Source of the DNA: Dyella sp. RRB7
Lineage (GTDB): Bacteria > Pseudomonadota > Gammaproteobacteria > Xanthomonadales > Rhodanobacteraceae
Direction of reading: 5' to 3'
DNA: 64,000 nucleotides
NCBI RefSeq assembly: GCF_022761115.1
Contig: NZ_JAKWJS010000001.1
Location: 1,116,001 to 1,180,000, forward strand
In this document: in pieces, positions 37,104 to 49,602 of the stretch
How the letters are laid out: each line of letters opens with the position of its first letter
Position numbering within the stretch: position 1 is the first letter of the stretch
The notes under the pieces: generated by a model
Database searches by the model: none
What the model saw: the letters and a program-made list of their open reading frames with translations, nothing else
Told to the model about the DNA's origin: nothing
Program-made: the position numbers and the translations under genes

Positions 37104-37679
37104 TTAATGGGAGGCTTTGCCCGTCGCGTTGGCATCGGTGACCGGCTTGCCGTCCTTCCAGGCAAAACGGAAGACATAGTAGAGACTGAACGGCCGCACC
37201 TCGCTACCCACTTCATGCGTGTTGCCGTTGGCGTCGGAGGCCCACTGGCTGACCCGCAGCGGCTCGAAGACCCACTGCATGGCGGCGGTGCGCACGGCCG
37301 CCATGAACAGGCGTTGCTGCGGATCGGCCTGCGCTTCATCGGCCATGCGCACTTCGCTGACCCTGCCTTCCGTGTCGACGATAAGCAGCGCCTCCACCTC
37401 TTGCGGCGGTAGCCGGGCGGCGAGCAGCGTAGCGGGATAGACCGGCGCGGGATGGTCATACGGTGTCGCGCCTGTGGAAACCTCGCCCAGCGCCAGTTGG
37501 TAATGCCGCATGCCGTCCTTCGAAACCGACCGGTACGAGGTGTCTGCTTCCGGCGAAGGCGGGGCCGGCGAGGAAGTGGGCGTGCTGGCGCAGGCTGCGA
37601 GCAACGTCACCATCCCGATGGTCAGTCCATTGCCCAACCGATGCCGCGTGCCTGCCCGTTCCGACCGCTTCGCGCCCAT
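37104..37679 (-). CDS. lipoprotein with TonB-like C-terminal domain
   Basis: A 191-residue protein. The N-terminus leads to a lipobox, MVTLLAACAST, with acylation predicted at the cysteine near residue 30. A proline/serine linker follows. A TonB C-terminal-like module is then visible: HPAPVYPATLLAARLPPQEVEALLIVDTEGRVSEVRM, ending AAMQWVFEPLRV. Such modules bind periplasmic or outer-membrane partners. The ATG at 37679 has GAGGGATGG upstream. The atp terminator lies only 32 nt upstream of this start. Confidence 0.72.
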   Translation of the reverse strand: MGAKRSERAGTRHRLGNGLTIGMVTLLAACASTPTSSPAPPSPEADTSYRSVSKDGMRHYQLALGEVSTGATPYDHPAPVYPATLLAARLPPQEVEALLIVDTEGRVSEVRMADEAQADPQQRLFMAAVRTAAMQWVFEPLRVSQWASDANGNTHEVGSEVRPFSLYYVFRFAWKDGKPVTDANATGKASH

Positions 37680-37710
37680 GCCATCCCTCTCCCTGTTGGC
37701 TGGAGCCAGC

Positions 37711-37742
37711 ATAAACAAAAACGCCGACCCCAAGGCCGGCGT
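37711..37742 (-). terminator. intrinsic terminator of the atp operon
   Basis: On the minus strand ACGCCGGCC-TTGG-GGTCGGCGT (one mismatch) is followed by TTTTTGTTTA. It lies 42 nt beyond the atpC stop. A second imperfect stem (CCTCCCTGC with GCAGGGGAGG) lies between. Confidence 0.75.
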
Positions 37743-37783
37743 CCTGTGTGCGCCTCCCTGCCGCTGGGTGCAGGGGAGGAGGG

Positions 37784-38212
37784 TTAGTGCTTGAGGGTCT
37801 TGCGCAGGCGCTCCAGCGCCTGCAGCTGCGTCAGCGCCTCGGCCAGCTTGGCCTGGGCCTCGGCGATCTCGACCGCATCGGTGCGGTTGGCCAGGGCGTC
37901 CTCGGCCTGCTGCTTGGCAGCCAGCGCGGCGGCTTCGTCGATGTCCTCGGAACGGATCGCCGAATCGGCCAGCACGGTGACCACCTGTGGCTGCACTTCG
38001 AGAATGCCGCCACCGGTGATGGAGATATCCACCTTCTCACCGTTGGGCTGGGTAACAACGACCTTGCCCGGCTTCAGGCGGGTGATCAGCGGCGCGTGGC
38101 GCGGCGTGATGCCCAGCTCGCCGATCTCGCCGGTGGCAACGACCATCGTGGCCTCGCCCGAGTAGATCTCGGCTTCGGCACTGACGACTTCGACGCGAAT
38201 GGTGTGGCTCAT
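37784..38212 (-). CDS. atpC: ATP synthase epsilon subunit
   Basis: A 142-residue subunit of the central stalk of F1. The N-terminal beta-sandwich shows [41 protein letters not shown]. The C-terminal helical hairpin ([15 protein letters not shown]...) can inhibit ATP hydrolysis. Last gene of the operon. Confidence 0.97.
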   Translation of the reverse strand: MSHTIRVEVVSAEAEIYSGEATMVVATGEIGELGITPRHAPLITRLKPGKVVVTQPNGEKVDISITGGGILEVQPQVVTVLADSAIRSEDIDEAAALAAKQQAEDALANRTDAVEIAEAQAKLAEALTQLQALERLRKTLKH

Positions 38213-38240
38213 GACTCGAATTCCGGATGCGTAAGGCGAC

Positions 38241-38263
38241 GGGCGGACTGGTGAAGTCCGCCC
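38241..38263 (-). other. stem-loop between atpD and atpC
   Basis: GGGCGGACT (38241-38249) pairs perfectly with AGTCCGCCC (38255-38263) around GGTGA. No T-run follows, so it is more likely to shape transcript decay or coupling than to terminate. Confidence 0.65.
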
Positions 38264-38270
38264 GGAAGGA

Positions 38271-39704
<1,434 letters not shown>

Positions 39705-39751
39705 TTAAGGTTCGATACCAGCGCCGCCTGGGCGTCGCTCTTATTTAAAGC

Positions 39752-39833
39752 GCAACCACGGATGGTTGCTTTTTGATTCTCGCGATCATGGATGATCGCT
39801 TTTTGATCTGCTCTTGCAGGCAGCGATGCCTGC
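39752..39833 (-). other. three tandem stem-loops between atpG and atpD
   Basis: Perfect stems: GCAACCA/TGGTTGC (39752-39769), GCGATCAT/ATGATCGC (39782-39799) and GCAGGC/GCCTGC (39816-39833). The first two are each followed on the + strand by TTTTTGAT. They fill most of the 152-bp gap. Loops of the first two read CGGA and TGGA. Confidence 0.65.
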
Positions 39834-39835
39834 AC

Positions 39836-40765
39836 TTATACAGCCGCGGCGCCGCCTACGATTTCGGAAATTTCCTGGGTGATCGCAGCCTGACGTGCCT
39901 TGTTGTAGATCAGCGTCAGTTCGCCAATGACCTTGTTCGCGTTGTCCGACGCGCTCTTCATCGCCACCATGCGTGCGGCATGCTCGCTGGCGAGGTTTTC
40001 CAGCACGCCCTGGTACACCACCGACTCGATGTAGCGACCCAGCACATGCTCCAGCACAGTGGCGGCATCGGGTTCGTAGATGTAGTCCCAGTCGTGCTTC
40101 TGCTCCAGCTTGAGGCCGGCCACCGGGTAATCCGGCGAAGGTGCCGACTCGCCGGCCACGGCTGCCATCTCTTCAGCAACCACCGGCAACGGCAGCAGCG
40201 CGTGCACCGACGGCTTCTGCGTCATGGTGTTGACGAAGTCGTTGTAGGCCAGGAACACGCGATCGAGCTTGCCTTCCATGTAGGCGTCCAGCACCACCTT
40301 GATCACGCCCACCAGGCTTTCCAGCTTCGGCTTTTCGCCGAGGTGGCTGACGCTGCCGATCAGGTTGACGCCCTTGATGCGGCGGAAGAACTGCACCGCC
40401 TTCTGGCCAATGGCGACGACGTCCACCTCGACGCCCTTGTCCTGCCATTCGCGGATAGCCGGCAGCAGGCGACGGAACAGGTTGGAGTTCAAGCCGCCGC
40501 ACAGGCCGCGATCGGTGGTGATGACCACGTAACCGACGCGGGCGACCTTCTCGCGCTCCTGCAAGAACGGATGGCTGAAGTCCGTGCTGGCCTGGGCCAC
40601 ATGCGCGATCACCTTGCGCATCGCACGCGCATAGGGACGCGAGGCCTTCATCAGATCCTGCGCCTTGCGGATCTTCGAGGCCGAGACCATTTCGAGCGCG
40701 CGCGTCACCTTGCGCATGTTCTGCGTGCTCTTGATCTTGGTTTTGATTTCGCGTCCGCTTGCCAC
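39836..40765 (-). CDS. atpG: ATP synthase gamma subunit
   Basis: A 309-residue rotor shaft of F1. The N-terminal helix [33 protein letters not shown] and the C-terminal helix [21 protein letters not shown]...[20 protein letters not shown] form the coiled coil inside the alpha-beta ring. Slightly longer than the E. coli protein (about 287) owing to an insert near residues 195-215. Confidence 0.98.
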   Translation of the reverse strand: MASGREIKTKIKSTQNMRKVTRALEMVSASKIRKAQDLMKASRPYARAMRKVIAHVAQASTDFSHPFLQEREKVARVGYVVITTDRGLCGGLNSNLFRRLLPAIREWQDKGVEVDVVAIGQKAVQFFRRIKGVNLIGSVSHLGEKPKLESLVGVIKVVLDAYMEGKLDRVFLAYNDFVNTMTQKPSVHALLPLPVVAEEMAAVAGESAPSPDYPVAGLKLEQKHDWDYIYEPDAATVLEHVLGRYIESVVYQGVLENLASEHAARMVAMKSASDNANKVIGELTLIYNKARQAAITQEISEIVGGAAAV

Positions 40766-40796
40766 GTTTGCCTCAACCTATGGGGTGATTGCGATC

Positions 40797-40846
40797 CCGG
40801 CCTGTCAGCCGGAGTGCTGTACAGCCGCCCATGGAGCGGCCGTACA
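40797..40846 (-). other. two stem-loops between atpA and atpG
   Basis: CCGGC/GCCGG (40797-40812), then an 11-bp stem TGTACAGCCGC with GCGGCCGTACA (40818-40846). The single mismatch of the second becomes a G-U pair in the atp transcript. Its loop reads CCATGGA. Confidence 0.6.
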
Positions 40847-40857
40847 CCCTTTATTGC

Positions 40858-42408
<1,551 letters not shown>

Positions 42409-42439
42409 GGTCGGTATCCTGAAATTTTTTGAAAGCCGC

Positions 42440-42529
42440 TTTTGCTCTTCGCGAAACGGACTTCGCGTATAACTTTTTAAGAGTCCGGCCACGGGTGGCC
42501 GGTTTTGCTCTTCGCGACAGGAAGTCGCG
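42440..42529 (-). other. three tandem stem-loops and a 15-nt direct repeat between atpH and atpA
   Basis: Perfect stems: CGCGAA/TTCGCG (42450-42467), CCGGCCA/TGGCCGG around CGGG (42485-42502) and CGCGAC/GTCGCG (42513-42529). The word TTTTGCTCTTCGCGA occurs at 42440-42454 and 42503-42517, each leading into a hairpin. They occupy most of the 127-bp gap. Confidence 0.7.
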
Positions 42530-42535
42530 TGAAAC

Positions 42536-43066
42536 CTAGACCAGCGCGCTGGACAAGCGCGCCAGACGTCCACGGGCAGAGCCATCGATCACTTCGCTAC
42601 CGGTGTCGATCACCACCCCGCCAAGCAGCGTAGCGTCAACACTGGTCTCCAGCTCGATCTCGCGCTTGAAGCGACGCTTCAGCGACGCCTTGAGCTGTTC
42701 GGCCTGCGCGGCATCCAGTGCGAACGCGCTGGTCACCTTGACCAGCAGCTGCGACTCCGATTCACGCTTGTACTGCTCGAACAGCTCGGCGACTTCCGGC
42801 AGCAGCGCCAGGCGGCGATGTTCGGCCAGCTCGCCCAGGAACCGGGCGAACGGCGCATCGGCAGCCATGCCCTGCGGCAGGTGCAGTGCGACCAGCTGTT
42901 GCGGCTGCACGCGCGGATCGTTGCCGAAGCCGGCCACGCGCGGGTCCTTTGCCACTTCCGCGGCAAAGGCCAGCGCCTGCGACCATGCGCCAAGCGAGCC
43001 GGCCTCATGGGCCAGCTCGAAGGCAGCACGCGCATAGGGGCGGGCGAGGGTGATTGCCTGAGCCAT
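42536..43066 (-). CDS. atpH: ATP synthase delta subunit
   Basis: A 176-residue peripheral-stalk subunit joining F1 to the b subunits. It has the N-terminal helical domain [27 protein letters not shown] and the C-terminal signature [44 protein letters not shown]. Starts 3 nt after atpF. Confidence 0.97.
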   Translation of the reverse strand: MAQAITLARPYARAAFELAHEAGSLGAWSQALAFAAEVAKDPRVAGFGNDPRVQPQQLVALHLPQGMAADAPFARFLGELAEHRRLALLPEVAELFEQYKRESESQLLVKVTSAFALDAAQAEQLKASLKRRFKREIELETSVDATLLGGVVIDTGSEVIDGSARGRLARLSSALV

Positions 43067-43069
43067 GAC

Positions 43070-43540
43070 TTAGATCTCGGCCACGAGCTGGTCGAGCATG
43101 GCCTTGTGGGCCGACGCATCGATTTCGCGCTGCACGATCTTCTCGGCACCCTGGATAGCCAGCCGGCCCACCCAGCCACGCAGCTCTTCGCGAGCGCGCT
43201 GCTGCATGCTGACGATCTCGTCGGCGGCGGCAGCCTTCAGGCGATTGGCCTCGGTGGTGGCTTCGGCGCGAGCCTTGTCCACGATCTGGTTGGCCTGCTG
43301 CTGCGCACGCTCGATGATCTCGTTGGCCTGCTGGCGAGCCTGCTTGATCTCGACGGCCACCTTGGCGTCGGCGTCCTTGAGTTCGGCGCGCGCCTTCTCG
43401 GCGGCAGCCAGACCATCGGCAACCTTCTTCTGGCGCTCTTCAATCGCGTGATTGAGCTGCGGCCAGATGAACTTGGTGGTGAACCAGACCAGGATGGCGA
43501 AAGAAACCATCTGGCCCAGGAAAGTCAGATTGATATCCAT
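43070..43540 (-). CDS. atpF: ATP synthase b subunit
   Basis: A 156-residue peripheral stalk. It has one N-terminal membrane segment ([23 protein letters not shown]) and a long charged coiled coil rich in alanine, glutamine and lysine. Length equals that of the E. coli subunit. Confidence 0.97.
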   Translation of the reverse strand: MDINLTFLGQMVSFAILVWFTTKFIWPQLNHAIEERQKKVADGLAAAEKARAELKDADAKVAVEIKQARQQANEIIERAQQQANQIVDKARAEATTEANRLKAAAADEIVSMQQRAREELRGWVGRLAIQGAEKIVQREIDASAHKAMLDQLVAEI

Positions 43541-43578
43541 GAGCTTTCCAATTAACTCCGGTAACGCGTTAAACCGCC

Positions 43579-43610
43579 GATCGCCGCGGCGTTTTCAGGC
43601 CGCGGCGATC
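43579..43610 (-). other. 12-bp perfect stem-loop between atpE and atpF
   Basis: GATCGCCGCGGC (43579-43590) pairs perfectly with GCCGCGGCGATC (43599-43610) around an 8-nt loop. There is no T-run. It could protect the upstream atpE message from 3' decay, favouring the many copies of the c subunit required. Confidence 0.7.
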
Positions 43611-43623
43611 CCCTTCGGACCGA

Positions 43624-43947
<324 letters not shown>

Positions 43948-43990
43948 TTAAAGCGAAACGGATTAAAGCGAAACCGGGTGGAACAAAACG

Positions 43991-44827
<837 letters not shown>

Positions 44828-45193
44828 TTAGCCCTTGAATCTGAACGCCAGCAGATTTATTGCGTAAGCAGCCACCAGCCCCGTGATGGCGGCTAGCGGC
44901 GGCAGTTTCCATTGACCCAGGATCGCGACCAATCCCCCTAGGATCGCAATCCACTTCAAGACCATGCCCGCCAGCAGGCGTCCCATCGTCATGCCGCCAC
45001 CACCCAAACCGGCGAAGGTACGCCACGCCAGAAGCGAGGTACCCAGCGCCACGGTTGCGGCGCCCGCAGCGGCCGCCAGTGCATCGCGGCGCCCCTGCGT
45101 CAGGAAGGCGAGGCCTGCGATCACCGCGACGGCGAGCTGCAGCAAAATAATGCGCAGCGCCAGACGACGACCGGAAGCAAGACTGTTGAGCAC
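44828..45193 (-). CDS. atpI: ATP synthase accessory subunit AtpI
   Basis: A 121-residue four-helix membrane protein with RRLALRIILLQLAVAVIAGLAFL and a glycine-rich central region, as in AtpI, which assists c-ring assembly or magnesium supply. First gene of the operon, 3 nt before atpB. Confidence 0.9.
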   Translation of the reverse strand: MLNSLASGRRLALRIILLQLAVAVIAGLAFLTQGRRDALAAAAGAATVALGTSLLAWRTFAGLGGGGMTMGRLLAGMVLKWIAILGGLVAILGQWKLPPLAAITGLVAAYAINLLAFRFKG

Positions 45194-45262
45194 TCGAGGT
45201 TCCCGCGCGGTTTCGCTCTAGGCGGCACCGAACCAGCTACGGGCCACGGTCCAATCCCAAAA

Positions 45263-45292
45263 AGTATATCAGCGGGGCATTTATAGCGACAA
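45263..45292 (-). promoter_or_regulatory. sigma-70 promoter of the atp operon
   Basis: On the minus strand TTGTCG (45292-45287) and TATACT (45268-45263) are 18 bp apart. The start near 45256 would give a leader of about 60 nt. A dyad GCCGCA/TGCGGC (45293-45309) abuts the -35. Confidence 0.55.
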
Positions 45293-45360
45293 GCCGCACT
45301 TGCTGCGGCATCTTGTCTGAAGCCTATTCGTTCACATTCGGCGCGCTTGCATACACGCAA

Positions 45361-45390
45361 GAAAAAGGGCCGGACATAGGTCCGGCCCTT
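45361..45390 (-). terminator. intrinsic terminator after the phasin gene
   Basis: AAGGGCCGGAC and GTCCGGCCCTT form an 11-bp perfect stem around ATAG. On the minus strand it is followed by TTTTTCTTGC. Confidence 0.85.
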
Positions 45391-45433
45391 GGACGCAACT
45401 GGGGGGAAGAGGCGCTGCGTCGATAAAACGTGA

Positions 45434-45832
45434 TTACTTGCCCGCGGCAGCGGCGGCCTTCTTGACGGCGGCCACCGGCGCGGCAACCGCGTCATTGGCA
45501 GCCTGCTGCTGTTCCTGCGCGAGCGCGCTGAGCGACTCGGCCGTCTTCTGGGTCACGGCAATGATTTCCTGTGTCACGGCCACGGCGCGCTCGGCGTTCT
45601 CGCGGCTAGCGGCGGCGCCCTTTTCCCATAGCGCGCGCAGACCATCGATATCGCGGGTTTCGAAGGCTTCGCTGATGAACTCAGCAGCGGCTTCGGCCTG
45701 CTTCTCGAGCGCCTTGATCTGCAGCTCGGCGACCTTTTCCAGACCCTTCAGCGCGACGGACTGAGCCTTGAAGGCGCTGTCGGCCAGCTGCTTGGCGTAG
45801 GCAAAAACCTGGGTGTTGAGTTGCTGCGTCAT
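45434..45832 (-). CDS. phasin family protein
   Basis: A 132-residue phasin-like protein: VFAYAKQLADSAFKAQSVALKGLEKVAELQIKALEKQ, then a heptad-rich helix and an alanine/lysine-rich tail (AAPVAAVKKAAAAAGK). Phasins coat polyhydroxyalkanoate granules, but many relatives serve elsewhere. No pha synthesis genes are in the window. GAGGG lies 8 nt before the ATG at 45832. Confidence 0.85.
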   Translation of the reverse strand: MTQQLNTQVFAYAKQLADSAFKAQSVALKGLEKVAELQIKALEKQAEAAAEFISEAFETRDIDGLRALWEKGAAASRENAERAVAVTQEIIAVTQKTAESLSALAQEQQQAANDAVAAPVAAVKKAAAAAGK

Positions 45833-45870
45833 GACTTGATCCCTCGGCGGGAGGTTTGGGTGTGAGCTAC

Positions 45871-45899
45871 ACCTTATCAAGCCATTTGGTGCAGTGCAA
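45871..45899 (-). promoter_or_regulatory. phasin promoter with a TGC-N3-GCA dyad at the -35
   Basis: On the minus strand TTGCAC and TAAGGT are separated by 17 bp. TGCACTGCA (45898-45890) overlaps the -35 and resembles the TGC-N3-GCA core bound by the granule-associated repressor PhaR in other bacteria. Confidence 0.45.
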
Positions 45900-45985
45900 T
45901 ATATTTTTGCTGAACGACCGCCAATGTCACAAAAAATTCAACAATTGCATTGCCTTAAGACATCGCCATGAAATTTTGCGACGCA

Positions 45986-46348
45986 TCAAAAACTGTCGCG
46001 GCTACAACTGGCACCGGAGGTACAGGTCTCGTGCACCACCACCTTGTCCAGGCCCGGCAACTGCGGCTGCAGGCGACGGAAGATCCAGCGCGCCAGCATC
46101 TCGCTGGTCGGGTTCTCCAATCCCTCGATGTCGTTCAGGTAGTGATGGTCCAACTGGTCGAACAGCGGCGCGAACGCCGACTTCACGTCGGCGAAATCCA
46201 TCACCCAACCCAGGGCCGGGTCGGGCTCGCCGGCGACGTGGATCTCGATGCGGAAGGAATGACCATGCAGCCGCGCGCACTTGTGGCCAGGCGGCACGTT
46301 GGGCAGGCGGTGAGCCGCCTCGATATGAAAGACTTTGAAGATATGCAT
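45986..46348 (-). CDS. queD: 6-carboxy-5,6,7,8-tetrahydropterin synthase
   Basis: A 120-residue T-fold enzyme that makes 6-carboxytetrahydropterin from dihydroneopterin triphosphate on the queuosine pathway. Zinc ligands are H13 and the two histidines of LHGHS (H28, H30). C24 is the catalytic cysteine. [10 protein letters not shown] and [12 protein letters not shown] are characteristic. No other queuosine gene is nearby. Confidence 0.93.
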   Translation of the reverse strand: MHIFKVFHIEAAHRLPNVPPGHKCARLHGHSFRIEIHVAGEPDPALGWVMDFADVKSAFAPLFDQLDHHYLNDIEGLENPTSEMLARWIFRRLQPQLPGLDKVVVHETCTSGASCSRDSF

Positions 46349-46523
46349 GGCGCCATTCTACCGCCTGGCCCGGCAAGGCACCGGCAGGCTCCCTTGATGG
46401 GTCGCCCCGATGGTGTGGTCGTAGTGCTTATGGCCCCCTCCGGACGGCCAGGCGAAGCACCCATCCACCCGTGCTAGCGTCGAACGACAACGCGCAAGCG
46501 GCGTCATCGTCCACGGCTACGAC

Positions 46524-47666
46524 ATGAAAGCGCCCATCAAGACAAACAACTTTGACTTGATCCGGCTGCTCGCCGCCGTCCAGGTGGTGGCCCATCACGC
46601 CATCGATCACCTGGGCCTGGATCGCCACTCGGGACTGGTCGGCCTGATCGCCCAGCTCATACGGTTCTTTCCGGGCGTGCCGATCTTCTTCTTCGTCAGC
46701 GGCTTTCTGATCAGCAAATCGTATGAGAGCAGCCCCAGCGTGCTCGACTATGCGCGAAACCGCGTGCTGCGCATCTATCCCGCCCTGGTGATCTGCACCC
46801 TGGTGAGCGTCGGCGCGGTCTTCGCGCTGGATTACCTGCCGCGCGCGGGCGTCTCCCTGCGCGATGTGGCCGTGTGGATGCTGGCGCAAATGACCGTCGT
46901 GCAGTTCTACAACCCAGATTTCATGCGTGCCTTCGGCGTGGGCGTACTCAACGGCAGCCTGTGGACGATCACCGTCGAACTGCAGTTCTATCTGGTGACG
47001 CCGCTGGTCTATGCACTATTCGGACTCAGGCATCGGCGCGGCACACTGCCCTTGCTGCTGCTGAGCCTTGCCTTGCTGGCGCCCAACCTGGCGTACTGGC
47101 ACGCCGATCCGGAGAACCACCCCGGCATGGCCCTCAAGCTGCTCGGCGTGACGTTCCTGCCCTGGTATTACATGTTCCTGGTGGGCGTATTGGCGCAGCG
47201 CCATTTCCACTGGCTGCATCAATGGCTGTCAGGGCGGGCCATCTACGTGTGTGCGAGCTACGTGGTGGCGAGCTTGCTGGCCACTCGCTATCTCGGCTGG
47301 GGAGCCTCGAACGATATCCACCCGGCCCTCTATGTCCTGCTGGCCGCCTGTGTGTTCTCGCTGGCCTATACATGGCCCACCCTGGCGGACCGGCTGCTGC
47401 ACAGGCAGGACATCTCCTATGGCATCTACATCTACCACATGCCCTGCATCAACGTGCTTCTCTACGTTGGCCTGAAGAGCCAGCCCATCTCGCTGGCCTT
47501 CACCTTTGCGGCAACCCTGCTGATGGCCCTGCTGTCCTGGATCGCGATCGAGCGCCCCTGCCTGTTGCTGAAGCGCGGCGGCCTGGGACATAGCCCGCTG
47601 CCGATCGGGCCACTGGCAGGGCAAGCCGCGCCAGCCGCCGTCACGGCAACCGGCGAACCACCGTAA
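46524..47666 (+). CDS. acyltransferase 3 (OafA/YrhL) family membrane protein
   Basis: A 380-residue protein with about ten hydrophobic segments. NNFDLIRLLAAVQVVAHHAIDHL at the N-terminus holds the conserved histidines, and RNRVLRIYPALVICTLV the arginine-rich family motif. GSLWTITVELQFYLVTPLVY is also typical. Such proteins O-acylate sugars of lipopolysaccharide or exopolysaccharide. It stands alone, so the substrate is unknown. No clear ribosome binding site. Confidence 0.88.
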   Translation: MKAPIKTNNFDLIRLLAAVQVVAHHAIDHLGLDRHSGLVGLIAQLIRFFPGVPIFFFVSGFLISKSYESSPSVLDYARNRVLRIYPALVICTLVSVGAVFALDYLPRAGVSLRDVAVWMLAQMTVVQFYNPDFMRAFGVGVLNGSLWTITVELQFYLVTPLVYALFGLRHRRGTLPLLLLSLALLAPNLAYWHADPENHPGMALKLLGVTFLPWYYMFLVGVLAQRHFHWLHQWLSGRAIYVCASYVVASLLATRYLGWGASNDIHPALYVLLAACVFSLAYTWPTLADRLLHRQDISYGIYIYHMPCINVLLYVGLKSQPISLAFTFAATLLMALLSWIAIERPCLLLKRGGLGHSPLPIGPLAGQAAPAAVTATGEPP

Positions 47667-47771
47667 GAGGCACACCCGGACGATGCCCGCTGCTGAGCAA
47701 CGGCATCTATCTGGCCACAAATCGAAGAGATGCCCAGGGCATATCCCAGGGAAATCTGCCGTGCAAGCAGA

Positions 47772-47848
47772 TGGTGGCTATGGGTGGACTCGAACCACCG
47801 ACCCCAGCATTATGAGTGCTGTGCTCTAACCGGCTGAGCTACATAGCC
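47772..47848 (-). tRNA. tRNA-Met (CAU), elongator type
   Basis: A 77-nt cloverleaf with 7-bp acceptor stem GGCTATG/CATAGCC, D-arm sequence AGCTCAGCCGGTTAGAGC, anticodon CAT in CACTCATAATG, T-arm GGTTCGAGTCC, and encoded CCA. It closely resembles the E. coli elongator tRNA-Met. An Ile2 (lysidine) identity is less likely but cannot be excluded by anticodon alone. Confidence 0.95.
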
Positions 47849-48036
47849 TTGGGTGCCGCCCGCCACAGGCGTCGACGTGGTGTCGATCAGGCGGGGCGCG
47901 GCAGTTTAGTCGTCTACGCCCTTTGGTTCAAGTGTTTGGCTTGCCCCAGCCTCACCCGCATGGTTGAATCGTTGCGCGGGCAACGGCTTCCGCGACGGGC
48001 GATTCTTCGTCGTGCGGGCCGACCCAAGGAGGCAAC

Positions 48037-48594
48037 ATGATCGACGTCGATGGCTACCGTCCGAATGTGGGCATCGTGCTGCTGAATGCAGACGGCCGAC
48101 TGTTCTGGGCGCGCCGCGTCAATCGTGACGGCTGGCAGTTCCCCCAGGGCGGCATGCGCAGCGACGAGACGCCGCTGGAGGCGATGTACCGCGAGCTGGA
48201 AGAGGAAACCGGCCTGGCCCCGCATCACGTCGAGGTGATCGGCGCCACCCGCGGCTGGCTGCGCTATCGCCTGCCCAGCCGCTATGTAAGGCATCACCAG
48301 CGACCGACCTGCATCGGCCAGAAGCAGGTGTGGTTCCTGCTGCGGCTGGTGGGCGGCGAGGAAGCGCTGAAGCTCGATGCCTGCGACAAGCCCGAATTCG
48401 ATATCTGGCGCTGGGTGGATTTCTGGTACCCGGCCTCGCATGTGGTCAATTTCAAGCGCCAGGTCTACGAACGCGCCCTGCGCCAGTTCGCGCCGCTGGT
48501 GGAGTCCCTGCTGAGCCTTCAACTGGGCGAGCTGCCCCAGCGCAACGGGCGCGACGCCGGTGACAGCCCCCGCAAGGGTCGGGCCGCCGCCTGA
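48037..48594 (+). CDS. rppH: RNA pyrophosphohydrolase RppH
   Basis: A 185-residue Nudix enzyme that removes pyrophosphate from mRNA 5' ends and so starts decay. Nudix box: [23 protein letters not shown] (about residues 38-60). [11 protein letters not shown] at the start and [30 protein letters not shown] are RppH hallmarks. Confidence 0.96.
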   Translation: MIDVDGYRPNVGIVLLNADGRLFWARRVNRDGWQFPQGGMRSDETPLEAMYRELEEETGLAPHHVEVIGATRGWLRYRLPSRYVRHHQRPTCIGQKQVWFLLRLVGGEEALKLDACDKPEFDIWRWVDFWYPASHVVNFKRQVYERALRQFAPLVESLLSLQLGELPQRNGRDAGDSPRKGRAAA

Positions 48595-48634
48595 ACGGGC
48601 CATCAAGGGCTGCCTGTCCTTCCGGCGTACTGGT

Positions 48635-48654
48635 TGACAATCATTCGCATTTGC
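48635..48654. promoter_or_regulatory. Fur box upstream of bfd
   Basis: TGACAATCATTCGCATTTGC resembles the Fur site of gammaproteobacteria (NATNATNAT-type, best read on the minus strand as AATGCGAATGATTGTC). It sits 17 nt before the bfd ATG. Iron-replete repression is expected. Confidence 0.6.
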
Positions 48655-48670
48655 GTTCCCATACGCACCC

Positions 48671-48871
48671 ATGTATATCTGCATGTGCAACGCCGTTACC
48701 GATAGCGACATCCGCCGCGCCGCGGCCGATGGCGTTCATCATTTCAACGACCTGCAGGCACGCACCGGCTGCTCCGACTGTTGCGGCTGCTGTGAGCAGG
48801 AAGCGCGCGCCACGCTCGACAAGGCCGTGCAGCAGGTCAGGCTGGCACTACCGATCGCCGCCATCGCCTGA
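48671..48871 (+). CDS. bfd: bacterioferritin-associated ferredoxin
   Basis: A 66-residue [2Fe-2S] protein that reduces bacterioferritin iron for release. C4 and C6 (MYICMCN) and C38 and C41 occupy the E. coli ligand positions. Extra cysteines (C34, C37, C40) make the second cluster unusually rich. It is followed by bfr. Confidence 0.93.
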   Translation: MYICMCNAVTDSDIRRAAADGVHHFNDLQARTGCSDCCGCCEQEARATLDKAVQQVRLALPIAAIA

Positions 48872-48902
48872 GTCGCACGGCAGCCACGAGGTAGCCCCGG
48901 AA

Positions 48903-48930
48903 AACGCGCAGCCCAGGCTGCGCGTTCTTG
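48903..48930 (+). terminator. hairpin terminator after bfd
   Basis: AACGCGCAGCC and GGCTGCGCGTT form an 11-bp perfect stem, followed by CTTG. The short T-run makes it a weak intrinsic terminator. Confidence 0.55.
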
Positions 48931-48942
48931 CATGTGCCACCC

Positions 48943-48960
48943 TTAGTCATTCTCGTTTCG
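48943..48960. promoter_or_regulatory. possible weaker Fur site upstream of bfr
   Basis: TTAGTCATTCTCGTTTCG matches most of the bfd Fur box when aligned at TCATTC. It lies upstream of a TATAGT -10-like element (48982-48987) of the bfr gene. Confidence 0.3.
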
Positions 48961-49016
48961 TCGCCCGCCTGAAGGACGCCGTATAGTCGCGTTCTGTAAC
49001 CGCAAGGAGACTTCTT

Positions 49017-49487
49017 ATGAAGGGCGACGCCAAGGTCATCGAGTTCCTCAACAAGGTGCTCTACAACGAATTGACTGCCATCAACCAGTACTTCCTGCAT
49101 TACCGGATGTACAAGGACTGGGGTTACCAGGAACTGGCCGAGCACGAGTACAAGGAGTCGATCGAGGAGATGAAGCACGCCGATCATCTGATCGAGCGCA
49201 TCCTGTTCCTCGATGGCCTGCCCAACCTGCAGCACCTGGGCAAGCTGCGCATCGGCGAGAATCCGCTGGAATGCCTGCAGGGCGATCTGCACCTGGAGAT
49301 GGCCGCCGTGAAGGACCTGCGCGAGGCCATTGCCTATAGCGAAGGCATCGCCGACTACGTCAGCCGCGATCTGTTCAAGAACATCCTCCACGACGAGGAG
49401 GAACATATCGACTGGCTGGAAACACAGCTCAGCATCATCAAGGACATCAGCATCGAGCGTTATCTGCAGGCGAAGCTCGACAGCTGA
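49017..49487 (+). CDS. bfr: bacterioferritin
   Basis: A 156-residue iron-storage subunit of a 24-mer. M52 is the heme ligand. E18, E51, H54, E94, E127 and H130 are the expected ferroxidase ligands, within [33 protein letters not shown] and [18 protein letters not shown] lies 5 nt before the ATG. Confidence 0.97.
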   Translation: MKGDAKVIEFLNKVLYNELTAINQYFLHYRMYKDWGYQELAEHEYKESIEEMKHADHLIERILFLDGLPNLQHLGKLRIGENPLECLQGDLHLEMAAVKDLREAIAYSEGIADYVSRDLFKNILHDEEEHIDWLETQLSIIKDISIERYLQAKLDS

Positions 49488-49602
49488 GCCATTGGGGGCC
49501 GTTCCGCAGCCCCAACCTGCATGGCGACAAAGCTGAGGCGTCGTTCCTTGACGCTTTCGCCACGGCGCGGCTATACCTTGGTTTTCCCTGGGAACGCCGC
49601 GC

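Noticed and set aside
47772-47848. tRNA-Met as an attachment site for an integrated element
   Set aside because: No integrase gene and no duplicated tRNA end were seen on either side.
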